A stretch of DNA of 64,000 nucleotides from Macrophomina tecta (Eukaryota > Ascomycota > Dothideomycetes > Botryosphaeriales > Botryosphaeriaceae): assembly GCA_024180945.1 (NCBI GenBank), contig JAKSGN010000005.1, positions 2,480,001 through 2,544,000 on the forward strand, given 5' to 3'. Below, in pieces: positions 1-10,429 of the stretch; position 1 is the first letter of the stretch, and the number at the start of each line of letters is the position of its first letter. Position numbers and translations under genes: made by a program. The notes under the pieces were generated by a model. It had not been told where the DNA came from, made no database searches, and saw only the letters and a list, made by a program, of their open reading frames with translations.

Positions 1-1347
1 CATTCCGGATGGAACTTGTGGTCGCATGGAAGCACGCGGACGTCCTGGCCGGGCTCGAATTCCTCGGTGCAGATGGTGCAGCCTGTGTAGGCGTCGCCCT
101 CGGATGCTAAGTTTTCCGCGCTGCTGCCGGCTGCTGCCGGGGCAATGCCGGCCTCGGCCGTACCAGCAGACCGCTGCTCTGAAGTATTGGCTGTTCCTGC
201 AGCGGCATCGCGCGGGGATCCTTCGACGGGGTTCTGCTTGTTGTCGGTGGTTGATGTTTCCGCAGCGCCGGTGGCCATGGCTGCGTCAGCGTGCTGTCCG
301 TGAGCCTCCGCACCGCTCCGCTGCTGATCCTCGTCGGCGCTGTTTCGTGCTGTGGTTTCGCCCATCTCCACGTCCGTCGGCTTGGGCTCGCGCTGCTGCT
401 GGGCCGTTTGATCGCCGAACTTGACGACGGGCAGGGTGTCCAACATCGCCCGTGCGATGCCGCGCACGCGGGTCTGCCGCGATGTTCCTCCTCTGGCGCC
501 GTTGAGCACGACGCCGGGACCGTAGCGCTCGGGATGGCGGTGGGCGCGCAGGGCTCCGGTGATGATGATTACCAGGAAAAGCGCAGTGATGACGCCGGTG
601 ATGCTGTACAGAATGATCATGGCCACGGCGGTGGAGGGGGAGGGGCCCAGCGGGTTGCTCTGGTTGGACGAGCCGTCCTGGTCGGAGCCGGAGCTGTTGC
701 CGGTGGTGCTCATGGTGTCGTTGTCGGTGGAAGAGGCGTGGGCGGGGTGGATTTGGGCAAAGTAGACCTGGCTGCCTTTGGTGGTGGTGGCTACGAGATC
801 GTCAAGCACCTGCTGCGACGTGGTCGCATTGGTCATAGAATACAGAAACGGGGCGCGCTGATCGATGCCAGTGACGTTGCAGTAGCGGGCAGAGGTGGTG
901 AAGAACAGCGCAGCAATGGCGCCGCGGTCGATGGCGGTGTTGAGGACGTCAGCGGCCTGCAGATTGCCCCGGTAGGCGTCCGGGTCGCAATTGATGTAGG
1001 CGATGTTGGAGGAGTTGAGACGCTGGGCGGACTGGTCGGTGGCATAGAAGAGCTGGCCGGTCAGACCAGGGGGCTGTGGGCGGGCATGTCAGTATTTGGG
1101 TGTTTCGGGAGCGAGGGGAGCATGGATCGTACGTCCAGGTCGTCAGCCGCGCGGCGGTCAGCGGAAGGACGTGGGAAATGGGCATCATGGCGCCGTCGTC
1201 GGCGCTGCGGACGACGGACAGCTCGACCTGGGCCAGCGGCACGGCTGGGTCGGTGGCATTGGACGGCGTCACCGTCGCGCTCCGGGCCACCGACACGGCG
1301 GCTGTGAGAGCCAGGGCGAGGGCGCGCTTCAGCACGGTCGCAGGCAT
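1..1347 (-). CDS. PA-TM-RING E3 ubiquitin ligase (C-terminus cut off by window edge)
   Basis: This is a membrane-anchored RING ubiquitin ligase of the protease-associated-domain type, expected in the endomembrane or vacuolar system. The ATG at 1347 opens a hydrophobic signal peptide of about 22 residues. A PA-like lumenal region follows (…GQLFYATDQSAQRLN… and …GAIAALFFTTSARYC…). One transmembrane segment (…STAVAMIILYSITGVITALF…, about 590-650) and an acidic, Ala/Glu-rich linker come next. At the left edge a RING-H2 finger begins (CTIC, then CDHKFHPEC); the remaining zinc ligands lie outside the window. The ORF breaks near 1074-1132. The best-looking donor (GTACGA at 1132) with the CACAG acceptor at 1074 does not join in phase, but a weaker donor at 1170 (GTCCTT) does. 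The exact intron is unresolved. The family call is firm; the substrate is unknown. Confidence 0.8.
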
Positions 1348-1710
1348 GGCGCGGGCGCGGCAGATTCGACGGCGACGTTACAAGGATGGCAGGGCGAGCA
1401 TGGCCGGGGCAGGCGCGAGGGTGAGGACGACGACGGCTCTCCGATCTCAGTTCAGAGCGAGCGGAGGCGGAGCGCAAGCGCGATATCAGGCGCAATGGCG
1501 GCCATGACTAAGAGAGCGAAAGCCGCGGCCGGTCGGGGCTGGGCGGGGAGGAAAGGCGGATGGGACGGCAGAGGCAGTGTGCCAGAGATAGCGGGGCCCT
1601 TGGCGCTTAGGACGCCCGTCCGCCGGCCGCCGGGCTGGTGCTGGTGCGGGTGCGGGTGCTGGTGCTGGTGCTGGGGCCTCTGCTTGTGGTGCCCTGGCCT
1701 GCCCGGCCCT

Positions 1711-1779
1711 GCTGCTGCTGCTGCTGCCTCAGCCCTCAGCCCTCAGCCCTCAGCCCTCAGCCCTCAGCCCACAGCCCAC
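1711..1779. repeat. CTG run followed by CAGCCCT heptamer tandem array
   Basis: About five CTG/GCT triplets are followed directly by about six near-perfect copies of the heptamer CAGCCCT, the last ones decaying to CAGCCCA. It lies about 360 bp upstream of the RING ligase start, outside any supported coding exon. Confidence 0.85.
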
Positions 1780-3319
1780 ACCCGCCGCCGCGCCCTCCCC
1801 GCACTCCCACCACCATCACCGCTCACTCGTCCCAACTCGCACTGCCCGCCCCCCCACGGCGCCCAGCGCTCGGCACCACCACTTATCCGCACCGCCTGTC
1901 ACCGCCGCCAGTGCGCCTTGCCAGCGTGCCGCTTCCTGGCCACCTCAGCAACGCTCGCAATTACCCATTCGCCCTCGCACGAGCCGCCCCAGGACAGCCC
2001 CCGCCGGCCGCATGCATGATTACGCACGCGAACCCAGCGTCGGGCCCTGTTTCAGCACGCGCTGCATGCACTGGATCTGATCTGTGTGGCGCGCCTGCCC
2101 CAAACGCCTCGCATCTCATCTTCACTGCCCATTCAGAACACTCGCCCTCTCCCGGCCTTCGACATCGCCGACTGGCGTTCATGTGGGAGCTTAACGTCCT
2201 GCGCTCGCTCCTCCTGCTCACGAGCCAGTCGGGCGTCAGCCCTCGCGAAGTGGCCGGGCAGCGTCATTTCTGTTTCCTCGCCCTTCTTGTCTGCTTCAAG
2301 GCCCTTTGATCGCCATATGCTCCCAGGGAAATACTCGGTGGCTTGGTATCTGCAGCACCTCGGCTGTCGCAACTAAAAAATGCCGCCCCTATCATCCGCC
2401 CCCCGGAAGAGCTCATGCCGAACCCTGTGATGAGTTTCTCCAGCTACAACGACTCGCACCGGAGCCGAATTTTCGAGTGTGCGCTCCGCGAAACTACCAA
2501 CGGCCTCTCCACTGTGGGGCGACCGCTTACCGAGAGTGGGCGTTGTTTGAGATGAGCGTCCAATCCAGATAAACGAAGCTGAAAATGGGTCTCCGATACG
2601 CAATGTATGCATGCAGGTCCCTCCGCCGACGAATCCAGTAAGTCCACCGTATAACAGGCAAGTTGATTTGCTCCAGAACGCAGTCAGGATGCCCGCCCGC
2701 CCGCCGTCATGCAACTTCTCTGGAGGATGCCGCCTCGACTGCGAGGCTCTGTATTGGCTGTGCGGCATTATTTCCTGCCATCTCCAAACTTGTCTGGGCC
2801 CTTTCTTCTTCATAAGCATCTTGCGTCTCGAAATCAATTCTAAATCCTGCGTTCCTGATATTGGATGATGACACCACCTCCGAAGCATCATTGCCGACAA
2901 GCCCATTCCAAGGTCAAGAGTGTATGTCGCCATGCAGCGCCACGCTCGGCATCCTCGAACACGGGGGGAACCTTCCAAGCCCGGCCTCAAAACCATCGAT
3001 GTCTGGGACACCATCACACGACTTGAACGCCAACCCAGCATAGCCACGCGATCGTGGGATATCTCACTCTGTACACGCTGACAAGTCTCATCGCTGAGCT
3101 GAAGACCCGTAAAAGCGGTCGCGCCCCAACAAAGTGCCAGTCGACACAAGTAATCGCCGCTGTCAGCCCTGCCCTTCCGGTGTTTCCGCACAAACGTTCC
3201 TGCCATCGTGGCTGAGCGCTCGGTCGCGTGCAAGCGCAACAGTTTTTCTCTGTCTGCCTCTTGAGCGGACGATAACGGAAACTCAAATATCCGTATTGAT
3301 CACGCGTGTCTCCAACACA

Positions 3320-3346
3320 TCTCTCTCTCTCTCTCTCGCGCGCGCG
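3320..3346. repeat. (TC)n-(CG)n microsatellite
   Basis: A TC dinucleotide run passes straight into a run of five CG dinucleotides. Alternating CG of this kind can form left-handed DNA. It is intergenic. Confidence 0.85.
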
Positions 3347-4284
3347 CGTTTGATGAGTATGACGGCGGATGCGTGCGTCTCGATATTGGCGGACATCCGC
3401 ACCACTGCTAACAAACAGGGCCAACAACACACTGATCGACGGATGGGATGGGACCTCCGACCTCTCATCGCGACCAATCCAGCTTACAGGCCGCAGCAGC
3501 TGACAGATTACTGACCCTTGCTAGACCCTGCCCCAGCCCCAACCTCTCGGTCGCCTCGAATTTGGAAGATGGGAAGCTTATTCTGCCGCGGTTGCCATTG
3601 TGGCCTAGGGTCGCTGTGATATTTTTCTGCAGATCCTTTCCATGTCGCGCCCCCTGTCTATCATGGGCCCTTCTTCGCTGTCGCTCTTGTTCAGTCAGGT
3701 ATCTGGCAGAAGCCTGGCGCTTACGGGGGGTGATGGCGGGGGCTATGGGGATATCTGCTGGATCGAATCGCTAGGTCCAGCTGACGGAACAGCCTCATCT
3801 TGCCTTACGTCCTCCGAACGTGCATGAGGCAGAAGCTGCAATCAAAGTCCAACTCAGCACCAGTCCTCTACCTATTCAACTCCACGCCCCATCACGATGG
3901 CCCGTTACATCGACGTGAACTGAATTTGACACTCACATCCGGACACGCACACGCAAGCGCTCATAGCCCATCAATAATTCAAGCAGCGACTTCGCACCAC
4001 TACAGAAACTCCGGTCTCTCTATTCACATGTTGCCCGATAAAACTCGCTTAGCTATGCAGATGGGATATCGTGCCTCTTCCATCCCCTCCCGATAACTCA
4101 CCAATGCCTCTCCATCAATTCTCCCGCTCACCTCAAATGATGATGCCATCCGATCACCCTGAGGGGAATTCATGCGCAAGATGCTGACGGAGGCTAAGAA
4201 GCAGAAACAAATAGAGAGAGAGAGGGTCAACCACACTCGACCATGCATGACCTTCTCCGCCCCCTTCCCTCTGGCTAACAACTG

Positions 4285-7200
4285 TTAAACTCTGCCCCTC
4301 AGAGTCTTCATCAACGCCGCAAACTGGATCGGCTTCGTCATGAAGATATCGGCCCCAGCGCTCGTGGCCTCGAATCTTGCGGTCGCGCTGCCCAGACCCG
4401 TGATGACGACGATGTGGACGCCGTCGCGCAGCGACTGCGGTGGTTGTTGTTGCTGCTGTTGCTGCTCGACTGCTGAGGCCTGTGCCGTGGCGCCAGAATC
4501 GTTATCCAGTGCCGCTCCCTCTTCGTCTTTTTTCTCCGCTCTCTCTCCAGCATCTGCGTCCCTCCCACCTTGTCCACTTACAGTCAAGCTCTGTCCACCT
4601 TTGAATGCCTCCATCATCTCACCTCCAGAATCCTCCATACACCACTCCTCAACCCTGTCCACCGCTGTCGCGGCCGCTCCAGTACTCGCCAGCCCACCAA
4701 CACCACCGTCGCCGCCCTCCCCCCCAATCCTCTCCCTCTCCATCTTCCCTTCCTTCTCCTCTAAAACCTCGCACCGCCTCTCCCAAGCCCGAATCTCCCT
4801 CGTCGCCGTCACACCATCCATGACCGGCATACTCAGATCCATCAGCACAGCCGCCCACCTCTTGCGATCGCTTTTGAAAAGATTCACTGCCTCCAGTCCA
4901 TTCCTTGCCGAGGTGTGTGGCAGGCCGTGCTTGTGCAGGAAAGCCGACAGCAAGCGGAGATTAAGCGGGTTATCGTCGACAATGAGGATTTCTTTCGTCG
5001 TTCGGGCGGCGGCTTTGGACGGCGAGGGCACGGAGGCGGTGCGGGTCGGGGATGGGTGTCGTTGGCGGTGCGGCAGGGGGGCGGTGGAGGAAGGAAAAGG
5101 AAGGGGATCCGAGGAGACGGCTGCGGTTGGGGTTTGTTCGTCATCGTGGGCCGGGCTGGGATTCGGAAAAGGCGAGGGTGGAGGAGCGGGGGTGATGGAT
5201 GTGGGCGAAGGAGCCGAGAAGGGCGCGATGTCTGGCGGCGGGGGTGGAGTGCTAGTGTTGTCAAGACGTTTGAGGTAGCGGTGGAGAATGCGGGCGAGTT
5301 TGGATGGACCGCAGCTGTAGGGGATCGATAGTTAACATTCGGCTCTGAAGGTGAAGTCAGGCGAGTAGATCGCGACTTACGGCTGGACAACAACTTCGAC
5401 CTGACCCTGCATTACTCTGGGGTCCATTCGTAGGGTCGTGGCTTCGATGCCGTCAAGCGCGATTACTACGGAGACGCCTGTGTGTGACCTTGTCTGGAAC
5501 ATAGAGTTGAAGATGGGACCAGGGTAGAGGACGAGCTGACTGCTATCCGAATGGACATCAGAATCCGCCGTTCTGATACTAAACCAGTCATTCAGCGTGG
5601 AAGCGAGAGAGGAATGGAAATAACGTTCGCTTAGAGCATAGAGAGCTAGAGACTGGTCATGATGCGGTATGTGCTCTCTCACAAGAGACACAGGCATCGC
5701 GTTGGCGCGTCTTGTCACGTATGCTTCGAAATGGCGGCTGCCTGGGACGCTCATGCCCTTCTGCAGGGTGATACAGACCTTCACTTCTGTGCCGGCGTCC
5801 TCTCGGCTGGTGACCGTGATGTCTCCGCCGAGAGTTTGTACAAGCCGTTTTACCACACTCATTCCCAGACCGGCGCCTGAGGAGAAGGGCGTGGCTTTGG
5901 AGAACGGCTTGAAGAGGCCATCCTGGAGATAACTAAGGGACATCCCGATACCGGAATCCACGACGGATAGTGTAATCTCGCTGCGTTCGTCCTCGACATC
6001 CATAGCAGCGAGAGAGACGCGTATGAAACCGCTGGTGGTGAACTTCAAGGCGTTCCCGAAGACGTTCATCAGAATACGACGCCATATTCCTGGCTCGATA
6101 TAAAAAGCCCATGAGGAGCGATGGGGCATGTCGAGGATGACGCGGACGGCTTTGCGAACCGGCTTTTCTACTGGAGGAGAAGACGGGCTTGCCGAAGAAG
6201 AGAAGTAATCATCCTCACCATCGGAGGGCGGCGGATAGATGTTGTAGGACTGTCCCGAGAAGACAGCTTCGACCGTCTCTTCTGTGAGCTGGCAGATGTC
6301 CACAGCAGGCGGGCTACTGACACGCCCAGCCAGTCTACGCCGTCTCCGCTCCCCGGGAGACGTGGGGTTGGGCCCAGTAACCTCGTTAATTTTGGAATAC
6401 TCGAGCAGGTTAGAGACGGTATCGAGCAGGGTCCGCCCGCACATGGAGATGGAGTTGAGAATGTTGTTCTGAAAGGTGTCTAGAGTGGTGCTCTGCAAGT
6501 ATTCAACCCCGCCCAGCATCCCATGTAACGGAGATCGAAGTTCGTGGGACATGGATTCGACGAAGGTCGTCTTCGCCTGGTCTACTGCAACTGATTCAAT
6601 CCGGCTCAATTCGGTCATGACGCTGTGACCAAAGGCGCGAAGGTAGAGGAGATCGGACCCGTACGTCAGCAGACGATTCGGGGTCGAGACCCAGCAGAGA
6701 CAGCCAGCAAACCACCTCTGCCGTTCAAAATCCCACAAGGGAATCACGGCTGCGCTTCGTGCATTGTGGGCGACATCGACAATGACGTCTACGGCCGTCT
6801 TGCCTTTCGGCTTTCCTCGCCTCCGCCGGCGGATCTGGTCGAAGTCGCCTTTGGAGATGTTGAAGATCTTGCCATCGGGGTGGCGATTAAGCAAGCGCCG
6901 AAGGGCAGTCTCGCTTAGACCCAGATAGTCTCTCCGCGGAACGTTCCCATCTCGACTTGAGCGAGCAGTGTCGGCGAATCCCAGGATTTTGCAGGTAGTG
7001 GAGCTGGCGCCGGTGGAATCCGACGAGGGGTTCGATTCGGAAGAGTCGTCACCAGCGCTCGAGGAAACCAGGTAGCAATCGATGTCGCTGTCTTCGGCGG
7101 AGGCTTCAGGCGGGCTTACATCCGGTGGGCTGGAATTGGCAACGGAGGCATCGAAGAATATCACGCCTTCGAGGTTGCATGACTCTCTCATGATATTGGC

Positions 7201-8150
7201 TGCGCGCGAGAACATGCGCTTGGAGCCTGGCGGGAGGATCTGGTCCTGCAGGGAGATGGTGTCATCGTCATCTAGGGCGTCGGCAGGCTGGGTCTGATCC
7301 GAAGGAGTGGACCGGCTCGTTTCGCTGTGCGGCTGCTCGCGGGCTGGCACTGGTCTCCGAGAAGGAAAGGGCGACGAGCTCGATGGAATGCCGGGGGGGC
7401 GAGGCACATCCAGCTCCTCGCTGTTCTGGAGATCGGCAGCGCCAGTCACGAACGAGGTCAAGCCGCGGACCATCTGCTCGGCCTTGGAGTTGGTGTCCTG
7501 CGCTCTCGAAGCAGCAAGGTAGGAGACGGTGGTAGCAGCGACATCGTGCAGGTAAAGCAGCTGGTCGTCATCTAGGCCGTCGCGCGGACGGTCATCGATG
7601 ACACAGAAAACGCCGATGGCATGGCCGGCTGCGCTTTTCAGAGGCACGCCGGCATAGAAGCGAGCATAGGGAGGCTGCTGGACGAACGAGCAGTCTCTGA
7701 AGCGCTCGTCGGCCTGCAGATCGTTGATGACGACGGAGTCTTCGGACAAGACAGTCTCGCAGATGCCGCCCTCGCGCGGAACGGAGACGCTCCCTAGCCA
7801 CAGGCCGTGGCCGTGGCCGTCGCGGTCGCGGCCATGGGAGCGGAGCGGGAGCGCGGGGGTGGCCTCAGCAAGAATAATCTGCGACTGGCTGTCGATCAGG
7901 GAGATCAGGGCGCGAGCGGCGGGCAGGCGCAGGGCAGCCAGCTGGGCCAGGGCCGTGAGCACCGAGTCAGCAGACGGGCGCGGGCCTGACGCGGAGGTGC
8001 TGTCCGGGATGTGCAGCGCCAGAGGGTAGTAGCTGGGCGGGCGTTAGCAGGACGCAGCGCACGCGACGAGGATGGGCGAGAGGCGCACGAACACAGATCG
8101 CGTTCGCGAGCTCGCTCGGCGGCGAGACGAGCCTTGGACGCGGCGCTCAT
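4285..8150 (-). CDS. Hybrid sensor histidine kinase with GAF domain and C-terminal receiver
   Basis: This is a two-component phosphorelay sensor that should autophosphorylate on His and pass phosphate to its own receiver and then to an HPt protein. I join three exons: 8150-8095, 8032-5381 and 5314-4285. Intron 1 has a textbook TGCTAAC branch site and intron 2 starts GTAAGT. The product is 1,245 residues. In order it has a short basic start (…AAERARERDL), a GAF domain (about residues 43-215), a disordered Ser/Pro-rich linker, the H-box SHELRSPLHG (His near 516), the N-box NVFGNALKF (about 679), the G-box region (DSGIGMS…GAGLGMSVVK), a Pro/Ser-rich linker and a receiver. The receiver has IVDDN near 1013, phospho-acceptor Asp near 1061 in LMDLSMPVMDG, and Lys in MTKPIQF near the C-terminus. 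The receiver is split by a low-complexity insert of about 120 residues that includes poly-Gln. Upstream PAS or HAMP domains and membrane segments are absent, so it is probably soluble. The ligand is unknown. Confidence 0.92.
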
Positions 8151-10429
8151 CGGATGCGGTGGCCGAGACGGGAGTGCTGGGACATCGGCCGGAGCGGCGG
8201 AGGCGCAACATAAAAGATGCGCGGCAAGGCGAAAAGGCCCATGTTGGCCTGCGGGCGGCGCGGTGGCGAAAGATTGAGGCTGTCTTGATCTGCCCCAGTA
8301 CATCGTAGGCCAGCAAGCGCCCGCAGCCCGGCCCAGCCCCAGAAAACCCGCCGTCCGTGCATTCGCCACAGCGCCCACGAGGTCTTCGTCGCAGGCAAGC
8401 TTCTGTTCACCTTCGTCTCTCCGCTTCCGGCTCCGCGTCGATCCTGCCCCCGGACCCGTCGCCGTCGATGCCATCTGCCGATCCAGCCATGCGCGTTCCT
8501 CTCCGAATACCCCATTGCCTGGACCATGGCATTTACAGCTCAATCCCACCACAGTGGCCTGGCCGCGGTGCTGACACCTACAAAGACGGTGGAACCCCGT
8601 TCCAGCCTGCTCCATTTCCGTCCATCAGTATGCCCGCCATCCTTTGCAACCGGAGACTCCCACGCCCGCTGTTGGAGCCTTGTCTGAATGTCTCTCTATC
8701 GCCGCCCGGCATCGTCGTAGTTGTAGCGGCGATACCACGCCGGCACGAAGCGCACGTGTTTGTATCTCTCTATTATCAATGTGCATACGTCAACCTATCC
8801 GTGAAGGAACCCCCGGGTATCGTACCGCACGACGAGAAGAACTGTCGTCTCGTGCGAACGCGCAGCCATCACGACCGCTCGCCTTGCCCACGCTCTCCCC
8901 GTCATCCACCACCGTCGTCAGGTCCCCCACCGAGCTCTCCGCATCCCCAAAATCCCCCTCGTGGCGGTGCGGTCCCGTCCTGCCGCCGCCCCTCGCCCCC
9001 ATCGACGCGCTCCTCTTCACCGTAACCTCCTGCGCCAACACAATGCCCCCCAGCCCCACCTCGTCCTCCAGCGCCTCCCCTCCACCCACCAGCCTCCGCT
9101 CATCCATCTCCCCAACGCCCATCTCCAACTCGCAGCCCTCCGCCGCCCGCCCCACCGCGCCGCCCTTCCTTCCCCTCCTCGACCCCGACGACGAAAACAC
9201 CCTGGCCGAGTGGTTGTGCGAATGGTCGCCGTAGCCCGACAGCCGGCCCGCGCCCGTGTGCACGTACGCGTGCGTGCGGCGCGACGACGACGACGACGAC
9301 GCGGAGCTGAGGTGGATGGCGTAGGGCCACCCGGCGGACAAGTGTCGGCATTATGTTGCGATCCACGGCGTCTCTGGCCGTTGCGCTTCAGGCGGATGCG
9401 CGATAACTGTACGTGTTCGCCGGCAGCAGTTTCGGGTGAATGTGCTGCCATTTACCACTGTAGGTCGTCGAACTTAGCATAATAGGATGTGCAGATCGGC
9501 AAACACTTTTGCGCATCATCGAGATGAGCGATCCCCTGCATGGTAGCTCGCATACTTGAACGTTGACGGCTAGAGTCCCGACAGTGCGTCCTTGCACGAT
9601 CTCAAGTTGCAAGGTGTCACGTCTCGGCAATCTGTCCGAGTCTGATCACTGGGCCTGAACGTGCATTGGGCACGCACGGGCGGGGAGACGGCAGAGGCTG
9701 TTGAAACCTACGCGCAACCTGCTGCGATAAGCTTTCCCCGAGTGGGTTAAAGCGATCTAACAAGACGAGGGGTCAGGCTACCCTGGAGGAAACATTTGCC
9801 AGGCTTTGTTATTGGTGACATCCCAGTACCGGCTAACCAGACAAAGGTAAAGGCGGCGTCCCTTTCACATTTCGTTTAGCTCAAGACCATTTCCATTACA
9901 AGAACTCATGCGTGCATCCTCAAATTTGAGGGCTGATTCCCAGTGAGAAGAGAACCCTCAGAGGCGGAATTAGTGTATTTAGATTGATGCAAGCCCAAAC
10001 GAAGCATCAAAATATTTCGTTCGGAACATTTCCCCAGCTTCTTTGATATTGTAGAAAAGGTCAGTAACCCCTGAAACTGAACACTTGGAACGGTTTTGTT
10101 TGTTGCATCATTTCATTCCTACATACTCGCATACTCGCGACTTGCCATCCTGCCCTCTGGATGACAAGAAGCTACGTAGCCATGTGCGCATGATCCCGCC
10201 CACATTAACATAAGCGTGAACCATGTTGACCAAATCAAAACGCCACCCATATACAGCCGGTGAATCTCTAGTCGAAAAAAAGAAAAAAAAATTGAAAACC
10301 GGTGGTCTTGAAAGAGTCTTACTCTACGCTTTAAGCAGACCTGTGAAAAAGATCCCGCTCCAAAAATCCCGTGACCGAACCTGGTCTTTTTGTCCCCTTT
10401 TTGCTTTTTTTTTCCCCGGTGTCTACCGC
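8151..10429. other. Intergenic between the histidine kinase start and FAS2 3' end
   Basis: This 2.3 kb spacer follows the FAS2 stop and precedes the kinase ATG. It contains a CGA/GAC triplet run (9281-9300) and an A-rich tract near 10266-10285. A 183-codon minus-strand ORF (8790-9341) is listed separately as doubtful. I see nothing else. Confidence 0.5.
8790..9341 (-). CDS. Doubtful ORF, unknown, possibly a last exon
   Basis: An open frame of about 183 codons is bounded upstream by an in-frame TAA just above 9341, and it has no ATG near its beginning (the first codon used is TTG). The peptide is Ser/Arg/Gly-rich, with a poly-Ser stretch encoded by a CGA/GAC-type triplet run and an acidic MGVGEMDERR…EALEDEVGLGG segment. 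It could be the terminal exon of an unrecognised minus-strand gene or a chance ORF in GC-rich DNA. No family is recognised. Confidence 0.2.
   Translation of the reverse strand: MSAGWPYAIHLSSASSSSSSRRTHAYVHTGAGRLSGYGDHSHNHSARVFSSSGSRRGRKGGAVGRAAEGCELEMGVGEMDERRLVGGGEALEDEVGLGGIVLAQEVTVKRSASMGARGGGRTGPHRHEGDFGDAESSVGDLTTVVDDGESVGKASGRDGCAFARDDSSSRRAVRYPGVPSRIG

Larger units (their letters stand above)
1348..4284. other. Intergenic, simple-sequence rich, no supported gene
   Basis: This 2.9 kb stretch lies between two minus-strand genes. It contains GGTGCT/GGTGCG hexamers (1634-1675), a CTG run and a CAGCCCT heptamer array (1711-1779), and a (CT)n(CG)n tract (3320-3346). ORFs on both strands, up to 288 codons (2373-3239, minus), show no domain, no biased composition and no splice context, so I do not call them genes. 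Confidence 0.5.

Noticed and set aside
1074..1132. 59-bp GTACGA...CACAG intron in the RING ligase gene
   Set aside because: It has a good branch site, but joining these ends puts the downstream PA-domain frame out of phase, so I left the intron unresolved.
291..1307. 338-codon plus-strand ORF
   Set aside because: It is antisense to the RING ligase exons, whose minus-strand translation has a signal peptide, a transmembrane segment and a RING finger.
2373..3239. 288-codon minus-strand ORF
   Set aside because: No recognisable domain, random-looking composition rich in Arg, Cys and Trp, and no promoter or splice context. A real gene cannot be excluded, but nothing supports one.
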